DNA of 64,000 nt from Eutreptiella sp. 'Long Island Sound 2002' (GCA_964036045.1 OZ038391.1:37175833-37239832), one strand, 5' to 3'; positions 13,134 to 26,800 are shown, counted from the stretch's first letter. Numbers and translations: made by a program. The notes: generated by a model from the letters alone, not told the origin.

Positions 13134-16100
13134 TTGCGAACCCCCGGAAGCTGTCTGTGAGGATGGGGATCCTCACAGCAAACTTCAATGGGTGGATGGC
13201 ACGTAAACAGGAGTCGACTGACACCAGGCTGCGCAGGGCGCACCTAGTGAGGAAGATGGACCAGCATGGCGTCCAACTAGCTGGTATCCAGGCTACCCAT
13301 TTTGACACGGAAGCTGACATTTCGCAACAGAAGTATTGGCTGTCAAGGAGGGGGTATGGTATTGAGGCAACAGTGGCCTCAGGGCGCCGATCTGCGGCCG
13401 TGCTGTGGCGCCAGGCCAGCTGGGTGGCTACACAACGTCATCGTCTGGAGCCGAGGGTTCTCATTGTCACGCTGCGAGATCAAACAGAACAACAAGTGCG
13501 GGTGGTATCAACGCATATGCAGCATACCCCCAGTGTGCGAGAGCGACAGTGGAGGCGGCTTCAACTATACCTTCAGGGTCAGCCAGACTTTACTGCTTAT
13601 GGACCACAACAGTATCCTGACGCCGGGAGTTGATACCCAGTTTGTGCGAGGGGAGGAGGTGTTGGGGGTACAGTCCGCGCGGGGGGCGGAGGTGGAAGCA
13701 CTGCGGAAGATGGCGATGGTTGACGGATGGGATCTGGTCCACGCGGGGACGGCCACGCCGCCCCCGCAGTACACGTTTGGCCAAACGGTCCAGGGCCCCA
13801 AGAGGAACGTGCGCCGGATTGACAGGGTGCATGTGCCGGAGGCCATGACCCCCAGTGTGGCGGGGGCGTATACAATTCTTACGGGGTCCGATCATAGAGG
13901 AGTAGTGATCCAGCTGGCGGCACCGTCAGTTGAGGTTGGGCGGCCAAGGCAGAAGTTTCCGGAGGCCATGTTGGCGGATGAGGTACCCATGCTCCGACTA
14001 TAGGAGCGCGTGCATTCGCTGCAGGTGGAGTCTCCGCTAGAGTGGTGGCAGGCGGCACAGAGCGTTGTGCGGGAGGAAGGAGCGGCGTGGGCTCGGAGCC
14101 AATCAACCATGGGGTTCTCTCAGCTGGAGGCCGCGGTGCGGCCCAGCTCTTCCTACCATGTGGTCTGGTCAGGGTGGGAATACCTGGAACAGCAGGGTCT
14201 GTGCCCAGGCAGTACCGGGGATGCATATCGAGCTCTGGCGTCGTTCTTGGCGGATGAGCGCCCAAAAGCAACCCACCAACAGTCGATGGATAAACTGCGG
14301 AAGGAGCTGTAGACGAAAGCGGAGCGCGTGGAGGACTCCCGACAGCGGCGCCGATGGGTCCTGCGGTTGATGAAGGAGATGGAAGAACGGCGGACAGTCA
14401 TGCGACTTCGGGACCCACAAGGTAACTACGCACAGAATAGGGAGCAGATGGCCTCGATGCTGTAGAGGTTTTGGGAGGGGGTCATGCTGGATAACGCGGT
14501 CACGGAGGTGGACTGCACAAGATATTTGGAATCTCTTCCAATACCGGCCAACGTCAAAAGGGCGGCTACCCTGTTATTCCGGCCGGTGAGTTTGCCGCTG
14601 GTTCAGGGGGCTCTGAGGGAAATGAAGCCTCACTTGTCGCCGGGTTTGGATGGCATTCAGGCATCCGTCTATCAGGCCATGGACGGCTTATTCAGTGCAA
14701 AGATGGTGGTCATTATGGAGCAATTCCTGGCGGGTGGACCTGTACCAGAGGTTTGGACAGCCACCATCCTAAAATGCATCCCAAAGAGCATTTCGGCGGA
14801 GACGCCGGACAAGCAACGGCCACTCGCCTTACAGAACACCAAGGTGAAATGGGTGAGTGCAATCATGCTGCTGCAGATTCATGATGTGCTACAGGCTATC
14901 ACCCCGTCGTCGTTAAAGGGATTCCTACACGGGAGGCAGATGGTGGAACATGCCATCGAGGCGGTTGATTTTTGGAGTCGTACCCGCCGCTGTGTGGTGG
15001 TTGGCATTGATTTTCAGAAGGCATACGACAGTGTACACCATTCCTTTATTCAGGCTATGCTGCGATACCTAATGATAGGTCACGATTACATTGCGTTGTT
15101 GATGCAGCTCCTAACTGCTGAACTGGTTATCGAAATGTGTGGGGAAGTAGTGCCGACGGCAGTGGTGCGCCCCGCGGCGGTGTGCGGCAAGGAGATCCTT
15201 TGTCGCCGGCATTCTTCTCTGCTTTGACTCTTGCTTTAGTGTATGATGTGTCTCGGCTCCACGCGGATGTCGAGATTTTACTTTATGCGGACGACATACT
15301 GCTGCTCTTTCGAGGTAGTGGGCGCCGTGCAGTGGGTAATGTGGAGGCGGTGCTGTATATCCTCGGCATATTCGGACACTACTTTGGGTTAACGATACAC
15401 AGGGGCAAGTCGTACGCGTTAGTCAAGGGGAGGTCGCGGGAATGTCCGGCTCACATTGCCGGCCTACAGGTGCAACATAAGCTCAAATACTTGGGTGTGC
15501 TGCTAGGCCATGTCGCGCCGTCAGAAGTGTATGGCCCAGTCATCTCCAAAATGATGCTACGGGCGCGACACCTCTCAATGTTTCTGCTGTCACTGGAGGA
15601 GAAGACCGCACTGCTGCAAATGTGGATATCGCCATGGTGCTACTTGACGGCGAGAGTCCATCGTCCTAATTTACATGCGGAGCGCCAGATGCACGTCATA
15701 CAGGCTAGTGCCCTAAGTATGAGCTGTTGGGGCCTGACCAGAGGAATCTTGGCAAAGTCCACGGGCCGTGGGGGTGTTGAGATGGCCAGCTTGGCAGCTT
15801 ATGTCCAGTGGGTACATTCCCATTCCTGTTCGCCCAAGGGGCTTTTCGCCTCTTGCGGGGGCTGACGCAACCTTTTGAGGACTGGGCCAATTCTGTGGGG
15901 TTGACACACAACAGCGCTACATTGCCATACTTGCAGCTGTCGCCGGTGGTTAAACGGCCGTATTCCGAGGTGGGCAAGGGAATGCCAGTACCACCGCCCC
16001 CGCTGCCGATGCGGACTGGTGGTATGGGACTTTGGCACAATCCGCTCCTCCCCAATGTGCAACGTCAGACGTATGCCCACATGCCGTCTGTGCTTCGAGG

Positions 16101-17776
16101 TGCTGTTGTGTGGGAGCACTTGTTGCAGTCAGAGGTTCTGCAGCCTGCCACTGTGCAGACAATGGCGCCCACTTTCCGCTTCAAATACCCCTCAGTGGTG
16201 CAGGCAATCCAGGATGTGCAGTCAGGGGATGCACAGTAGCGGGCATATGCTCCCTGCGACATGGGTAAATGGGCACAGGCGTGGAGATCGCGGTCCCTGC
16301 TGCTAGTGGCCACCAAAGACAGACTGCTTTTTCGACCTACTGGTGATCGAGTTTGGAAGGCCTTCTCGCGGCTCAGGGTTCCATCTTTTGACAGAGATTT
16401 CATCCGCTGAGCTCTTTGGCGTAAACTTACGGTGGCACAGCGGCTGTGTGCCATGACACGGCACGACAACTGCCCGTTTGAGCCATTGGTGGAGACGCAT
16501 CAGCACTTCTTTGAGAGTTGCCAGTTCACAGAATTTTTGGGATCGTCGATCGAGCGTACTTATGGCCAGGTTGACCCGGAGGGCGGGTGGTGGGTGGCAG
16601 TGAAGCAGTTGTCATATCGCCATTCAGAGCTGAGCCTGACTACCACACAGGGTCTCATGTGTTGGGCGGGGCTGGCCACGGCGTGGTCTCTGCGATGCCA
16701 GCGACTGTTCGTGGGGACTTTGTTTACTGTTTTTGAGTTTGTGGCGGCCTTGGTGTGTAAGCTGCGGGTTTGGCTCCATTTGCAAAGCCCCACCCTACGG
16801 CGAGCGGAGCTGCGACCGTATTTGGATAACTTGCTAGAGTGGCAGCGCACGCGGCGACTGGGCACAAAGTGGAGCTCCCCCAAGGGGCCGAGGCCTGTCC
16901 TGTCCCTGACAGCGGAAGTGAGAACTGAATGGAAAAAATAGAAGTACCCATTGCACATTGAACAGACCCTTACTGCACTTGGGGTGCTACAAGAAAAGGG
17001 TTGGGATGTCGTTTTCACAGATGGATCCTCCAAGAGGGTGCGGGGTGGGAGCAGGCAGGATTTGGAGGCTTTTACGGGGAGGGGGATGAGAGGAATTTTG
17101 CATGCCCCCTGGACCCCCAGGAACTAAAGACCAATGGCCGAGCAGAGGTGCGCGCAGTTCTGTTTGCCATGCGCCAATGTAATGGAGCTAACCCCATGGC
17201 GATAGTGACAGATTCAGAGTTCTACTTTAAGGGACTGATGAAACACATCCTCCTTTGGGAGAGACGGGATTGGCTGGGGATTTCCCATTCTGATCAGTGG
17301 GTGCAGATACTGGGGCTGGCCAGGGACTCGTCCAGGCAATATAAGTTTTTGTGGGTGCCATCACACGTCTCCATAGAGGGCAACGAGGAGCAGATAGGCA
17401 GGCAGAGGAGGGCAGATTACTGCACGAGTACAACCTGCGACCGTTGCAAAAACGCCAGCGCTTGAATCCCCCAGAAGTGACGGAGCCAGAAGAAACGGGG
17501 AGGGGGGGGAGAGAGATGACCCCATTGCCGCCGGCCACGCCGTGGCTGCTATCCGAGGCGTCATTTGTGTTGGAGGACGAGGAGGAGGGGACACCTGATG
17601 CGCGCGGGGAGTCTCCACACGACTTGTCAGTGATAACAATATCGGAGGACGAGGAGGGAGGGGGGGGGGACGGGCAGTCGTCGGACTTAGGGGACAAATC
17701 CCCAGTAGATGAACATGAAGCGTTTCTGACCCAATTCCTGGAATTGAGCCCCAAGCGGCGCAAGGGCGACACATGA
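13130..17776 (+). pseudogene. LINE-A ORF2: endonuclease - RT - RNase H polyprotein, broken
   Basis: The start ATG at 13,130 overlaps the ORF1 stop. Endonuclease motifs: ILTANFNG near 13,169, GIQATHF (Ala where Glu is usual), VSTHMQH, LLLMDHNS, RRIDRVHV and GSDHRGVVI. RT motifs: RPLALQN near 14,817, GIDFQKAYDSVHHSF near 15,003, GVRQGDPLSP, LLYADDILLL with YADD at 15,284-15,295, and LKYLGVLLGH. RNase H motifs: VFTDGSS with the Asp at 17,020, NGRAEV, IVTDSEFY and VPSHVSIEGNE. In-frame stops: TAG at 14,001, 14,310, 14,463, 16,237 and 16,939, and TGA at 16,408. Frameshifts lie near 13,590, 15,160, 15,815, 17,035 and 17,385. After RNase H comes an acidic tail ending PKRRKGDT and TGA. It is dead as a protein but clearly homologous to LINE-B ORF2. 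Confidence 0.92.
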
Positions 17777-17884
17777 GGCGATGCAACACAACCGACATTG
17801 ATGAACGGAGTGCCTAGACCAGAAATGCCTGTGAGCCGGGGGCATCTGGTGACCAGTCTCTGAGCCATGCCAGCCAAAAAGTTC
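17777..17884 (+). other. LINE-A 3' UTR, short A run and right target-site duplication
   Basis: After the ORF2 stop, about 97 bases of non-satellite sequence end in GCCATGCCAGCC followed by five A, then GTTCCGGCATA of the satellite. The last 11 bases of this interval (CCAAAAAGTTC) repeat the left flank. The A run could be a very short poly(A) tail or part of the target site. I see no polyadenylation signal or other structure. Confidence 0.7.
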
Positions 17885-20800
17885 CGGCATACCCCCCCCC
17901 CTGAGCCCAAAAAAGCTCCGGCATACCCCCCCCTTGAGCCCACAAAAGTTCCGGCATACCCCCCCTGAGCAGCCGAAAGTTCCGGCATACCCCCCCTGAG
18001 CGCACAACAATTCCGGCACACCCCCCCCTCAGCCCAGAATAGTTCCGGCTTACCCCCTTAAAGCCCCCAAAAGTTCCGGCATACCCCCCCCAAAGCCCCC
18101 AAACGTTCCGGCATACCCCCCCCTAAGCCCCCAAAAGTTCCTGCATACCCCCCCCTGAGCCCACAAAGGTTCCGGCATAACCCCCCTTAAGCACACAAAA
18201 GTTCCGGCATACCCCCCCCTAAGCCCACGATAGTCCCGGCATACCCCCCCCCGAGCCCACAAAAGTTCCGGCATAGCCCCCCCTGAGCCCACAAAAGCTC
18301 CGGCATACCCCCCCTTGAGCCCACAAAAGTTCCGGCGTACCCCCCCCTAAGCCCACAAAACCTCCGGCATACCCCCCCCAAAGCCCCCAAAAGTTCCGGC
18401 ATACCCCCCCTGAGCCCACAAAAGTTCCGGCATACCCCCCCCTGAGCCCACAAAAGTTCCGGCATACCCCCCCGGGCCCACAAAACTTCCGGCATAGCCC
18501 CCCCTGAGCCAACAAAAGCTGCGGCAGACCCCCCCCTGGGCACACAAAAGTTCCGGCATACCCCCCCGTGAGCCACCAAAAGTTCCGGCATACCCCCCCC
18601 GAGCCCACAAAAGCTCCGGCATACCCCCCCTTAAGCCCACAAAAGTTCCGGCATACCCCCTCCCCCGAGCCCCGGCATACCTCCCCTTGAGCCCACAAAA
18701 GTTCCGGCATACCCCGTCCCTGAGCCCACAAAAGTCAAGGCATACCCCCCCCCCTGAGCCCCCAAAAGTTCCGTCATACCCCCTCCGTGAGCCCAGAAAA
18801 GCTCCGGCATACCCCTCCGTAAGCCCACAAAAGTTCCGGCATACCCACCCCTAGGCCCCCAAAAGTTCCGGCATACCCCCCCCCCAAGTCCCCAAAAGTT
18901 CCGGCATACCCCCCCCAAGCCCACAAAAGTTACGGCATACACCCCCCTTGAGCCCCCAAAAGTTCCGGCATACCCCCCCCTGAGCCCACAAAAGTTCCAG
19001 CATACCCCCCCCTAAGCCCCCAAAGGTTCCGGCAGACCCCCCCGAAGCCCACACCAGTTCCGGCATACCCCCGTGAGCCTCCAAAAGTTCCGTCATACCC
19101 CCCCCGCGCCCACAAAGCTTCCGGCATACCCCACTCTCAGCCCACAAAAACTCCGGCATACCCCCCCACAAGCCCCCAAAATTTCCGGCATACCCCCCCC
19201 TAAGCCCCCAAAAGTTCCGGCATACCCCCCCCCCGAGCCCACAAAAGTTCCGGCATAGCCCCCCCTAAGACCACAAAAGTTCCGGCATACCCCCCCCGAG
19301 CCCACAAAAGTTCCGGCATCCCCCCCCCCGAGCCCACAAAAGTTCCAGCATACCCCCCCCAGAGCCCACAAAATTTCCGGCATAACCCCCCCATGAGACC
19401 ACAAAAGTCCCGGCACCCCCCCCCCTGAGCCCCCACAACTTCCGGCATACCCCCCCTAAGCCCACAAAAGTTCCGGCATACCCCCCCCAAAACCCCCGAA
19501 AGTTTTGGCATACCCCCTCCAAAGGCCCCAAAATTTCCGGCATATCCCCCCTAAGCCCACAAAAGTTCCGGCATAGCCCCCCCTGAGCCCAAAAAAATTT
19601 CGGCATACCCCCCGGTGAGCCCCTAAAAGTTCCGGCATACCCCCCCTGAGCCCTCAAAAATTCCGGCATACCCTTCCCTGAGCCCTCAAAAAGTTCTGTC
19701 ATACCCCCCCGTGAGCCCACAAAAGTTCCGGCATACCCCCCCATGAGCCCCCAAAAGTTCCGGCCTACCCCCCCTGAGCGCACAACAGTTCTGGCATACC
19801 CCCCCCTACGCCCAGAAAAGTTCCGGCATACCAGCCCAAAAGCCCCCAACAGTTCTGGCATACCCCCCCCGCGCCCACAAAGGTTCCGGCATGCCCCACC
19901 CTGAGCCCACAAAAGTTCCGGCATAGCCCCCCATGACCCCACAAAAGTTCCGGCATACCCCCCCCGAGCCCACAAAAGTTCCGGCATACCCCCCCCTGAG
20001 CCCACAAAAGTTCCAGCATACCCCCCCCTAAGCCCCCAAAGGTTCCGGCAGACCCCCCCGAAGCCCACACCAGTTCCGGCATACCCCCGTGAGCCTCCAA
20101 AAGTTCAGTCATACCCCCCCCGCGCCCACAAAGCTTCCGGCATACCCCACTCTGAGCCCACAAAAACTCCGGCATACCCCCCCACAAGCCCCCAAAATTT
20201 CCGGCATACCCCCCCTAAGCCCCCAAAAGTTCCGGCATACCCCCCCCCCGAGCCCACAAAAGTTCCGGCATAGCCCCCCCTAAGACCACAAAAGTTCCGG
20301 CATACCCCCCCCCGAGCCCACAAAAGTTCCGGCATACCCCCCCCCCGAGCCCACAAAAGTTCCGGCATACCCCCCCCAGAGCCCACAAAATTTCCGGCAT
20401 ACCCCCCCCCCATGAGACCACAAAAGTCCCGGCACCCCCCCCCCTGAGCCCCCACAACTTCCGGCATACCCCCCCTGAGCGCACAACAGTTCCGGCATAC
20501 CCCCCCCTAAGCCCACAAAAGTTCCGGCATACCCCCCCCAAAACCCCCGAGAGTTTTGGCATACCCCCCCCAAAGCCCCCAAAAGTTCCGGCATACCCCC
20601 CCTAAGCCCACAAAAGTTCCGGCATAGCCCCCTCTAAGCCCAAAAAAATTTCGGCATACCCCCCGGTCAGCCCGGAAAAGTTCCGGCATACCCCCCGTGA
20701 GCCCTCAAAAATTCCGGCATACCCTTCCCTGAGCCCTTAAAAAGTTCCGTCATACCCCCCGGTGAGCCCACAAAAGTTCCGTCATACCCCCCCCCTGAGA

Positions 20801-23800
20801 CCCCAAAAGTTCCGGCCTACCCCCCTTTGAGCGCACAACAGTTCCGGCATACCCCCCCCTACGCCCAGAAAAGTTCCGGCATACCAGCCCAAAAGCTCCC
20901 AAAAGTTCCGGCATACCAACCCCTAAGCCCCCAACACTTCTGGCATACCCCCCCCGCGCCCACAAAGGTTCCGGCATACCCCACCCTGAGCCCACAAAAG
21001 TTCCGGCATAGCCCCCCCTGAGCCCACAAAAGTTCCGGCATACCCCCCCCGAGCCCACAAAAGTTCCGGCATACCCCCCCCAGAGCCCACATAATTTCCG
21101 TCATACCGCCCCGTGGGACCACAAAAGTCCCGGCACACCCCCCCCTGAGCCCCCAAAACTTCCGGCATACCCCCCCTGAGCGCACAACAGTTCCGGCATA
21201 CCCCCCCCTAAGCCCACAAAAGTTCCGGCATACCCCCCCCAAAGCCCCCAAAAGTTTTGGCATACCCCCCCCAAAGCCCCCAAAAGTTCCGGCATACCCC
21301 CCCTAAGCCCACAAAAGTTCCGGCATAGCCCCCGCTGAGCCCGAAAAAATTTCGGCATACCCCCCGGTCAGCCCGGAAAAGTTCCGGCATACCCCCCGTG
21401 AGCCCTCAAAAATTCCGGCATACCCTTTCCTGAGCCCTCAAAAAGTTCCGTCATACCCCCCCGTGAGCCCACAAAAGTTCCGGCATACCCCCCCTTGAGA
21501 CCCCAAAAGTTCCGGCCTACCCCCCCTGAGCACACAACAGTTCCGGCATACCCCCCCCTACGCCCAGAAAAGTTCCGGCATACCTGCCCAAAAGCTTCCA
21601 AAAGTTCCGGTATACCAACCCCTAAGCCCCCAACAGTACTTGCATACCCCCCCGCGCCCACAAAGGTTCCGACATGCCCCACCCTGAGCCCACAAAAGTT
21701 CCGGCATAGCCCCCCCTGACCCCACAAAAGTTCCGGCATATCCCCCCCGAGCCCACAAAAGTTCCGGCATACCCCCCCCCCGAGCCCACAAAATTTTCGG
21801 CATACCCCCCCCCAGAGCCCACATAATTTCCGGCATACCCCCCCCGTGAGACCACAAAAGTCCCGGCACACCCCCCCTTGAGCCCCCAAAACTTCCGGCA
21901 TACCCCCCCCTGAGCGCACAATAGTTCCGGCATACCCCCCCCCTAAGCCCACAAAAGTTCCGGCATACCCCCCCCAAAGCCCCCAAAAGTTTTGGCATAC
22001 CCCCCCCAAAGCCCCCAAAAGTTCCGGCATCACCCCCGTGAGCCCACAAAAGTTCCGGCATACCCCCCCCAAGCCCACGATAGTTCCGGCATACCCCCCC
22101 CGAGCCCACAAAAGTTCCAGCATAGCCCCCCCTGAGCCCACAAAAGTTCCGGCGTACCCCCCCCTGAGCCCACAAAAGTTCCGGCATACCCCCCCCCCTT
22201 GAGCCACCAAAAGTTCCGGCATACCCCCTTGTGAGCCCACAAAAGTTGCGGCAAAACCCCCCCTGACCCCCCAAAAGTTCCCGCATACCCCCCAATGAGC
22301 GCACAACAGTTCCGGCATACCCCCCCCCGAGCCCAAAAAACTTCCGGCATACCCGCCCCTAGGCCCCCAAAAGTTCCGGCATACCCCCCCCCAAGTCCTT
22401 AAAAGTTCCGGCATACCCCCCCTAAGCCCACCAAAGTTACGGCATACACCCCCCTTGAGCCCCCAAAAGTTCCGGCATACCCCCCCCTGAGCCCACAAAA
22501 GTTCCAGCATACCCCCCCCCTAAGCCCCCAAAGGTTCCGGCAGACCCCCCCGAAGCCCACAATAGTTCCGGCATACCCCCGTGAGCCCCCAAAAGTTCCG
22601 TCATACCCCCCCCGCGCCCACAAAGCTTCCGGCATACCCCACTCTCAGCCCACAAAAGTTCCGGCATACCCCCCCCTAAGCCCCCAAAAGTTCCGGCATA
22701 CCCCCCCCCCCGAGCCCACAAAAGTTCCGGCATACCCCCCCCTGAGCGCACAAAAGTTCCGGCATACCCCCCCGTGAGACCACAAAAGTCTCGGCATACC
22801 CCCCCCCCTGAGACCCCAAAAGTTCCGGCCTACCCCCCCTCAGCGCACAACAGTTCCGTCATACCCCCCCCTACGCCCAGAAAAGTTCCGGCATACCAGC
22901 CCAAAAGCTCCCAAAAGTTCCGGCATACCAACCCCTAAGCCCCCAACAGTTCTGGCATACCACCCCCGCGCCCACAAAGGTTCCGGCATACCCCACCCTG
23001 AGCCCACAAAAGTCCCGGCATAGCCCCCCCTGAGCCCACAAAAGTTCCGGCATACCCCCCCCGAGCCCACAAAAGTTCCGGCATACCCCCCCCGAGCCCA
23101 CAAAAGTTCCGGCATACCCCCCCCAGAGCCCACATAATTTCCGTCATCCCCCCCCCGTGAGACCACAAAAGTCCCGGCACCCCCCCCCCCTGAGCCCCCA
23201 AAACTTCCGGCATACCCCCCCCTACGCCCAGAAAAGCTTCGGCATACCCCCACCTAAGCCCACAAAAGTTCCGGCATACCCCCCCCAAAGCCCCCAAAAG
23301 TTTTGGCATACCCCCCCCAAACCCCCCAAAAGTTCCGGCATACCCCCCCTAAGCCCACAAAAGTTCCGGCATAGCCCCCCCTGAGCCCTCAAAAAGTTCC
23401 GGCATACCCCCCCGTGAGCCAACAAAAGTTCCGGCATACCCCCCCCCCCCTGAGCCCCCATAAGTTCCGGCCTATCCCCCCCGAGCGCACAACAGTTCCG
23501 GCATACCCCCCCCCTACGCCCAGAAAAGTTCCGGCATACCAGCCCAAAAGCTCCCAAAAGTTCCGGCATACCAACCCCTAAGCCCCCAACAGTTCTGGCA
23601 TACCCCCCCCGCGCCCAAAAAGGTTCCGGCATACCCCACCCTGAGCCCACAAGAGTTCCGGCATAGCCCCCCCTGAGCCCACAAAAGTTCCGGCATACCC
23701 CCCCCGAGCCCACAAAAGATCCAACATACCCCCCCCCCGAGCCCACAAAAGTTCCGGCATACCCCCCCAAGAGCCCACATAATTTCCGTCATACCCCCCC

Positions 23801-26800
23801 TGAGCCCCCAAAACTTCCGGCATACCCCCCCCTGAGCCCCTAAAAGTTCCCGCCTACCCCCCCTGAGCGCACAACAATTCCGGCATACCCCCCCCTACGC
23901 CCAAAAAAGTTCCGGCATACCAGCCCAAAAGCTCCCAAAAGGTCCGGTATACCAACCCGTAAGCCCCTAACAGTTCTGGCATACCCCCCCCGCGCCCACA
24001 AAGGTTTCCGGCATGCCCCACCCTGAGCCCACAAAAGTTCCGGCATAGCCCCCCCTGACCCCACAAAAGTTCCGGCATACCCCCCCCCCGAGCCCACAAA
24101 AGTTCCGGCATACCCCCCCCGAGCCCACATAAGTTGCGGCGTACCCCCCCCGAGAGCCCACATAATTTCCGGCATCCCCCCCCCGTGAGACCACAAAAGT
24201 CCAGGCACACCCCCCCCCCTGAGCCCCCAAAACTTCCGGCATACCCCCCCCTGAGCGCACAATAGTTCCGGCATACCCCCCCCCACAGCCCCCAAAAGTT
24301 TTGGCATACCCCCCCCAAAGCCCCCAAGTTCCGGCATCACCCCCGAGAGCCCACAAAAGTTCCGGCATACCCCCCCCCCAAGCCCACGATAGTTCCGGCA
24401 TCCCCCCCCCCCTGAGCCCACAAAAGTTCCGGCATAGCCCCCCCTGAGCCCACAAACGTTCCGGCATACCCCCCCCTGAGCCCACAAAATTTCCGGCATA
24501 ACCGCCCCCGAGCCCACAAAAGTTCCGGCATAGCCCCCCATAAGCCCACAAAAGCTCTGGCATTGCCCCCCCTGAGCCCACAAAAGTTCCGGCATACCCC
24601 CCCCTAAGCCCACAAAAGTTCTGGCTTACCCCCCCTTGAGCCCCCAAAAGTTCCGGCATCCCCTCCCCCTGAGCCACCAAAAGTTCCGGCATACCCCCCC
24701 GTGAGCCCACAAAAGTTCCGGCAAACCCCCCCCTGAGCCCACAAAAGTTCCCGCATACCCCCCCCTGAGCCCACAAAAGTTCCAGCATACCCCCCCCTAA
24801 GCCCCCAAAGGTTCCGGCAGACCCCCCCGAAGCCCACAATAGTTCCGGCATACCCCCGTGAGCCCCCAAAAGTTCCGTCATACCCCCCCCGCGCCCACAA
24901 AGCTTCCGGTATACCCCACTCTCAGCCCACAAAAGTTCCGGCAAACCCCCCCCTAAGCCCCCAAAGATTCCGGCATACCCCCCCACCCGAGCCCACAAAA
25001 GTTCCGGCATAGCCCCCCCTGAGCCCACAAAAGTTCCGGCATACCCCCCCCGAGCCCACAAAAGTTCCGGCATACCCCCCCCCGAGCCCCCAAAACTTCC
25101 GGCATACCCCCCCTGAGCGCACAACAGTTCCGGCATGCCCCCCCCTAAGCCCACAAAAGTTCCTGCATACCCCCCCCAAAGCCCCCAAAACTTTTGGCAT
25201 ACCCCACCCAAAGCCCCCAAAAGTTCCGGCATACCCCCCCGAAGCCCACAAAAGTTCCGGCATAGCTCCTCTTGAGCCCAAAAAAATTTCGGCATACCCC
25301 CCCCCCCGGTCAGCCCGGAAAAGTTCCGGCATACCACCCCTGAGCCCTCAAAAATTCCGGCATACCCTTCCCCGCGCCCTCAAAAAGTCCCGTCATACCC
25401 CCCCGTGAGCCCACAAAAATTCCGGCATACCCCCCCCCCTGAGCCCCCAAAATTTCCGGCCTACCCCCCCTGAGCGCACAACAGTTCCGGCATACCCCCC
25501 CCTACGCCCAGAAAAGTTCCGGCATACCAGCCCAAAAGCTCCCAAAAGTTCCGGCATATGAACCCCTAAGCCCCCAACAGTTCTGGCATACCCCCCCCGC
25601 GCCCACAAAGGTTCCGGCATACCCCACCCTGAGCCCACAAAAGTTCCGGCATAGCCCCCCCGAGCCCACAAAAATTCCGGCATACCCCCCCCCTGAGCCC
25701 ACAAAAGTGCCGGCATACCCCCCCCGAGCCCACAAAAGTTCCGGCATATCCCCCCCCCGAGCCCACAAATGTTCCGGCATACCCCCCCCCCCAGAGCCCA
25801 CATAATTTCCGGCGTACCCCCCCCCCGTGAGACCACAAAAGTCCCGGCACACCCCCCCCTGAGCCCCCAAAACTTCCGGCATACCCCCCCCTGAGCGCAC
25901 AAAAGTTCCGGCCCACCCCCCCCCAAAGCCCCCAAAACTTTTGGCATCCCCCACCCAAAGCCCCCAAAAGTTCCGGCATACCCCCCCTGAGCCCACAAAA
26001 GTTCCGGCATACCCCCCCCCCAATCCCACGATAGTTCCGGCATACCCCCCCCCGAGCCCACAAAAGTTCCAGCATACCCCCCCCTAAGCCCCCAAAGGTT
26101 CCGGCAGACCCCCCCGAAGCCCACAATAGTTCCGGCATACCCCCGTGAGCCTCCAAAAGTTCCGTCATACCCCCCCCGCGCCCACAAAGCTTCCGGTATA
26201 CCCCACTCTCAGCCCACAAAAGCTCCGGCATACCCCCCCCTAAGCCCCCAAAGGTTCCGGCATACCCCCCCCCCGAGCCCACAAAAGTTCCGGCATAGCC
26301 CCCCCTGAGCCCACAAAAGTTCCGGCATACCCCCCCCGAGCCCACAAAAGTTCCGGCATACCCCCCCCCGAGCCCCCAAAACTTCCGGCATACCCCCCTG
26401 AGCGCACAAAAGTTCCTGCATACCCCCCCCAAAGCCCCCAAAACTTTTGGCATACCCCACCCAAAGCCCCCAAAAGTTCCGGCATACCCCCCCGAAGCCC
26501 ACAAAAGTTCCGGCATAGCTCCTCTTGAGCCCAAAAAAATTTCGGCATACCCCCCGGTCAGCCCGGAAAAGTTCCGGCATACCCCCCCTGAGCCCTCAAA
26601 AATTCCGGCATACCCTTCCCCGCGCCCTCAAAAAGTTCCGTCATACCCCCCCGTGAGCCCACAAAAATTCCGGCATACCCCCCCCCTGAGCCCCCAAAAT
26701 TTCCGGCCTACCCCCCCTGAGCGCACAACAAATCCGGCATACCCCCCCCTACGCCCAGAAAAGTTCCGGCATACCAGCCCAAAAGCTCCCAAAAGTTCTG

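Larger units (their letters stand above)
12251..17884 (+). mobile_element. LINE-A: 5'-truncated, degenerate non-LTR retrotransposon
   Basis: The element lies in the satellite and carries the 3' part of an ORF1, then an ORF2 with AP-type endonuclease, RT, a degraded zinc-binding segment and RNase H. It ends with about 97 bp of 3' UTR and a short A run. Compared with LINE-B it lacks roughly the first two thirds of ORF1, which is the 5' truncation expected from incomplete target-primed reverse transcription. An 11-bp direct repeat flanks it. About seven in-frame stops and about six frameshifts mean it cannot encode active proteins. The RNase H places it among RNase H-bearing LINE clades; the exact clade is unresolved. 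Confidence 0.93.

Noticed and set aside
12251-17776. Host gene with introns explaining the frame changes
   Set aside because: Frame changes occur within conserved RT and RNase H motifs without GT-AG introns, and the homologous LINE-B reads through the same positions.
12251-17776. Nuclear reassignment of TAG to an amino acid
   Set aside because: Aligned residues are not constant, LINE-B ends ORF2 with TAG, and frameshifts also break the copy, so ordinary decay is enough.
23967-25337. Long open frame (456 codons) and dozens like it encoding Gly-rich or Pro-rich 11-residue repeats
   Set aside because: They arise from near-33-bp satellite units on both strands. Frames change with each C-run length, there is no consistent start or signal peptide, and the opposite strand is equally open. 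Resemblance to extensin-like proteins is compositional only.
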